A stretch of DNA of 64,000 bases from Mantis religiosa (taxonomy: Eukaryota; Arthropoda; Insecta; Mantodea; Mantidae), in contig CM060953.1 of assembly GCA_030765055.1 (NCBI GenBank), positions 8,770,300 to 8,834,299 on the forward strand. The letters run 5' to 3'. Shown here one piece after another: positions 61,262 to 64,000 of the stretch. The translations under genes were made by a program, and so were the position numbers. The stretch's first letter is position 1; every line of letters begins with the position of its first letter. The notes under the pieces were generated by a model, which worked only from the letters and a program-made list of their open reading frames with translations, was not told where the DNA came from and did not search any database.

Positions 61262-61600
61262 TTTTTGAGTTTGATTTATGAGTCACTATGTTTACACTCA
61301 AACTTCACTTACTTATTGTTGTATAATTGAAACGTTTTCAAGATCATTCGATCTCATCCTCAGCTGTTTGGTGACTAAATGAACATTCTTCTTCCACTAC
61401 TACGGTGCGCCGATCCCTCTGCCATCTGGTGTTAGGGATTAATGCCGGGATTTCAAAATTTATAACTTTATCACGGTTTTTGGTTATGAATATTTTTTCC
61501 CAAATATCCAATTCTATGGGTGTACTTAAAGATTTTAACAGTTTAATGTTATGGCAAATGTTGTGGTTTTCATGTGGTTTCAATGTTGTGTTTAACATCT
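61262..61600 (-). mobile_element. PLE family A 3' fragment
   Basis: Minus strand: NICHNIKLLKSLSTPIELDI, WEKIFITKNRDKVINFEIPA, then a small deletion and TVVVEEECSFSHQTAEDEIE, as in the element at 297-2000, with the hammerhead and terminal sequence to 61262. Confidence 0.85.
61329..61363 (-). ncRNA. Hammerhead ribozyme motif, family A
   Basis: Identical 35-nt motif (core CTGAGGAT, helix II GAGATC/GATCTT, GAAAACGTTTC). Confidence 0.7.
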
Positions 61601-61789
61601 ATTATGTGTTTCATATGGGAAGAGTTCTGGCCTGTTAGCGCACTCAACGTTGCCACCTCGTTACCCCGCACTGTTTTGATGTTTCCCTCTCTGTCGTAAC
61701 CTGCGAGTCTTCTTGATTCTAGATGTAAGGGAATGCAAACTGAATTCATTGAAATCACAATTGTAACTTGGATATTTGCATATTATGCA

Positions 61790-62072
61790 CATTTTTTTCC
61801 TTCACAGCCTTCATAGCCTTTAACTGCTATGGTCATATCGGCGGCCATTCTCCTTTGGAACATACTGAAGGTGTTAACTCGTTATCTTTGGTTTTTAATC
61901 GTTAGATCACGCACACATTCACACTCTCATTCATACTTCCAGACTCTGGGGAAGATGGGGAATTATCTTGGTCGGAGAAAAATCCCCACCCCCACCGCTG
62001 GGAATTGAACCCAGGACCCCTAGCACGACAGGCAGGTGCTCTACTGACTGAGCTACGGGGCCAGCCATATGC
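61790..62072 (-). mobile_element. tRNA-derived SINE
   Basis: Minus strand: GTAGCTCAGTCAGTAGAGCA (A box), CTGTCGT loop (Asp-like anticodon GTC), GGTTCAATTCCCAGC (B box), body TGGGGATTTTTCTCCGACCA, tail ending AGGAAAAAAA. A different family from the other SINEs. Confidence 0.82.
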
Positions 62073-62149
62073 ACATTTTTTAAATGCTATAATTGTAATT
62101 ATAGTTTATGAAATAACTATTTTCTAATCCAACAAAACTGCCAGTGGCA

Positions 62150-62510
62150 CGCATTCATATAGCTGAGAATGTCACTTATTTCAGAAGACAATTGTCATTG
62201 TCATTGTCTTCATCATCCAAATATTGCAAATTTATGATGATAGCTACCAAATCTCATTACGTGCTATTTCTTTCCAAAAATCATTTTTGTAGTTTATCTG
62301 CACGTCTTGCACAGTTTTCTCAGTTTTCTTGTGTTACCTTGTCAATTTCTTTGTGAATAAGTTGTTCAACTTCAGCCAGTTTAAAAGTATTTCTGTTTGC
62401 AACATAATTTGAGCCCACATTAACTCAATTGGATTGTACCCCCAGTGGAAAGGGGGAAGGTGGATTACCTCGTGTCTCATTTCAGTTGTAAGTTGCTCTT
62501 GCTGATACAT
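62150..62510 (-). pseudogene. IS630-type transposase C-terminal scrap
   Basis: Minus strand: HEVIHLPPFHWGYNPIELMW then AQIMLQTEILLNWLKLNNL, the block around the third catalytic residue (NPIE) as in the element at 28719. Further 3' codons decay. Confidence 0.68.
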
Positions 62511-62554
62511 TTTTCCTGGTTTTTAAACAGAAGAACAGCAGAATAATACTGTTT

Positions 62555-63008
62555 TGAACTGTTGTCACAAGATCTACCCGAAAGTCCGAAGACTCCGGCC
62601 TCTGTCAACTCGGGAGCGATGAAAAATTCCGGGGGTCTTTCCTTGGGGCAATATCTTGAATCTAAAAAGTCCCCCCCCCCCCCCCATCGACAACAACGTC
62701 AAGACGGGTGGAAGTGGATATGCCACTTATGCACGTCAACCCCACAGGGAAGACTACTGAATAACCTCAGTGGGGCCGCCTGATGATCTAGCACACCTTC
62801 TACTAGCTCTGCAGACTAGTACCCGGCACCTTTTAGGAAACCCTCTGCCCCCTCTGGGCAGCCAAAGCGTGGCCGGAGATACCCAATCTCTTGCAGGTAA
62901 CGGGAACACACCGCCCCCTCGAGTCCAACCCAATCCGAACAACTCCCATTCAACTTCCCACTGAACTCTCCAGAGTAAATAGAAATTACGGACCATTTAT
63001 AAACAAAC
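62555..63008 (+). other. GC-rich segment with short open frames, unidentified
   Basis: Frame MSQDLPESPKTPASVNSGAM, LSLGQYLESKK, then WKWICHLCTSTPQGRLLNNL; a CxxC-like pair and Pro-rich, C-run at 62671-62686. Composition suggests the 5'/ORF1 part of a retrotransposon. The PLE hairpin 63021-63329 follows it. Confidence 0.35.
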
Positions 63009-63123
63009 ATATAATGTGACATCATTATTTGAAGCAAAAGGTTAGAAACAGTGAAGTATTTAACATTTGAAAGTAATGAGTTGGTAATTCAAACACAAAC
63101 ATCACTTAAATTATCCTTACTTG

Positions 63124-63159
63124 GACATGTTTCGGAGAACAGTTTGTCCCCATTGTCAG
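63124..63159 (-). ncRNA. Hammerhead-like motif, family D, left arm
   Basis: Core CTGACAAT (A8), helix II GGGGAC/GTTCTCC, GAAACATGTC. Confidence 0.5.
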
Positions 63160-63236
63160 CAGTAATCCGACTGGTTGGATCCATGGTTTCCTCAGTTCAC
63201 TTCAGGAAACCACGGATCCAACCAGTTGGATAACTG

Positions 63237-63272
63237 CTGACAATGGGGACAAACTGTTCTCCGAAACATGTC
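63237..63272 (+). ncRNA. Hammerhead-like motif, family D, right arm
   Basis: Mirror of the left-arm motif; identical core. Confidence 0.5.
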
Positions 63273-63341
63273 CAAGTAAGGATAATTTAAGTGATGTTTG
63301 TGTTTGAATTACCGACTCATTACTTTCAAATATAATGTGAC

Positions 63342-64000
63342 ACTTACATTATGCAGATGCATCATTCTACATGCCAGCAGGAAGTTTTCCCTCGCTTGAA
63401 TTTAACAAACACCTTGGCTTATATAAACTCGAGGGTATCTACCAGGGCAGATCCTCATAAAGTGAAGACTGAGCCCCCCCTTTAACGACCAGGGAGTTAC
63501 CAAGCTGTCCCGAAAGGGCGCTTGGCGCCTCCGTGGGGCTTACCATAGGGCAAGACCTAGAGACTAACTTTGGTCCTGTGGACTCAAGATGGGATGGGCT
63601 TATTCAAAGTAATTCTTTTGGCATTTCATGTCAATAGTGTACATTTCAGTTCTCAGTAATTACAAATATACGTACATGCATACATGCCAACCAATAATGA
63701 TGTTTATTACATGCTTATGGTGCGCTGCATTGTTATAATATAATGGTACTTTATTTGTATTAGGAAAAGTATTTGAGATAAAAATATGGGGCTTTTATGG
63801 TTATGCTAGACACATCACTTGACCTTTCTCATGGATCAGTTTTTGCAACATCAGAAGTTTTGTCTTAGTGCAAATAGCATTTATTAGAGATGGATTAGGT
63901 TCACACTCGTTACATACCACTTAGGGGGAATGCAATATGACAACAGGACTCCAATTGGTTGCTCACCTAGTAGCACTCAAAGATAAACATCATCCCATCT
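63342..64000. other. GC-rich stretch then unrecognised sequence
   Basis: 63440-63600 (AGCTGTCCCGAAAGGGCGCT, CCGTGGGGCTTACCATAGGG) is GC-rich and structured, and probably belongs with 62555-63008 as an interrupted retroelement 5' region. After 63600 nothing is recognised; no USP32 exon seen. Confidence 0.35.

Larger units (their letters stand above)
63021..63329. mobile_element. Hairpin-only PLE derivative, family D, with exact 12-bp TSD
   Basis: ATATAATGTGAC at 63009-63020 and 63330-63341. Arms about 63066-63192 and 63203-63329 are inverted copies with a turn near 63193-63202; left tail ATCATTATTTGAAGC ... ACAGTGAAG. Both arms hold a family D hammerhead-like motif. No coding sequence. Confidence 0.93.

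Noticed and set aside
61995..62068. tRNA-Asp-like sequence on the minus strand
   Set aside because: Acceptor stem not formed, and a SINE body follows; treated as a SINE head.
49323..64000. Loss of the USP32 catalytic His region (pseudogene)
   Set aside because: The remaining exons are simply expected beyond the window; all exons seen are intact and in phase.
1..64000. CRISPR arrays, operons, bacterial signals
   Set aside because: Spliced gene, SINEs, LINEs and mariners show a eukaryotic genome; no regularly spaced short repeats.

Overview
The window is animal, almost certainly insect, genomic DNA. It is AT-rich, uses GT-AG introns, and carries one recognisable host gene on the + strand whose 13 in-frame exons run from 3255 to 49322. 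The joined product (about 805 codons) matches the ubiquitin-specific protease USP32: the end of the EF-hand region, the DUSP domain, the ubiquitin-like domain, and the first half of the catalytic domain with the Cys box NLGNTCFMN. The 5' exons (EF-hands) and 3' exons (second zinc Cys pair, catalytic His, C-terminus) lie outside the window. All exon junctions keep phase, so the host gene looks intact here.

The rest is intron or flank, and most of what can be recognised there is mobile DNA. The dominant class is Penelope-like elements (PLE; reverse transcriptase plus GIY-YIG nuclease). The best copy is at 297-2000; many 3' fragments occur in both orientations (5045-7520, 9540-10100, 18615-21010, 39105-41200, 42856-43260, 51620-52090, 61262-61600). 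Other elements are Tc1/mariner/IS630 relatives (3417, 11880, 13222, 21680, 27990, 28719, 33592, 35886, 45203, 46458, 53005, 54959, 59440, 62150), a Harbinger deletion derivative (50413-51584), LTR elements (22426-24905, 32745-33173), LINE 3' ends (6386, 35660, 39550, 43299, 48371, 57095) and tRNA-derived SINEs (11541, 24348, 38150, 43835, 61790).

The most interesting signal is a set of short inverted-repeat elements (about 170-530 bp) that consist only of PLE terminal sequence folded back on itself, with no coding core. Ten of them are bounded by direct repeats of about 12 bp (11-14 bp, five of them exact 12-mers), i.e. target-site duplications, so they appear to have inserted as units. Most carry one or two compact hammerhead-ribozyme motifs, usually on both arms. 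About 27 hammerhead-like motifs fall into at least six sequence families: core CUGANGA plus one extra base, a 6-bp helix II with a 4-5 nt loop, then GAAA and a tiny helix III. Hammerheads in PLEs are established. What looks less described is the hairpin-only, TSD-flanked form, one family with a U3/A8 replacement of the C3-G8 pair, PLE reading frames that end inside the ribozyme, and a shared AGTGAMG motif near both element ends.

The host-gene introns therefore contain several sense-strand hammerhead motifs that would be transcribed in the USP32 pre-mRNA. Nesting gives a relative chronology: hairpins interrupt mariner, IS630-type and older PLE copies; an LTR element interrupts a mariner; and a SINE sits inside that LTR. 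Everything was read by eye; family names rest on motif recognition, not on database searches.
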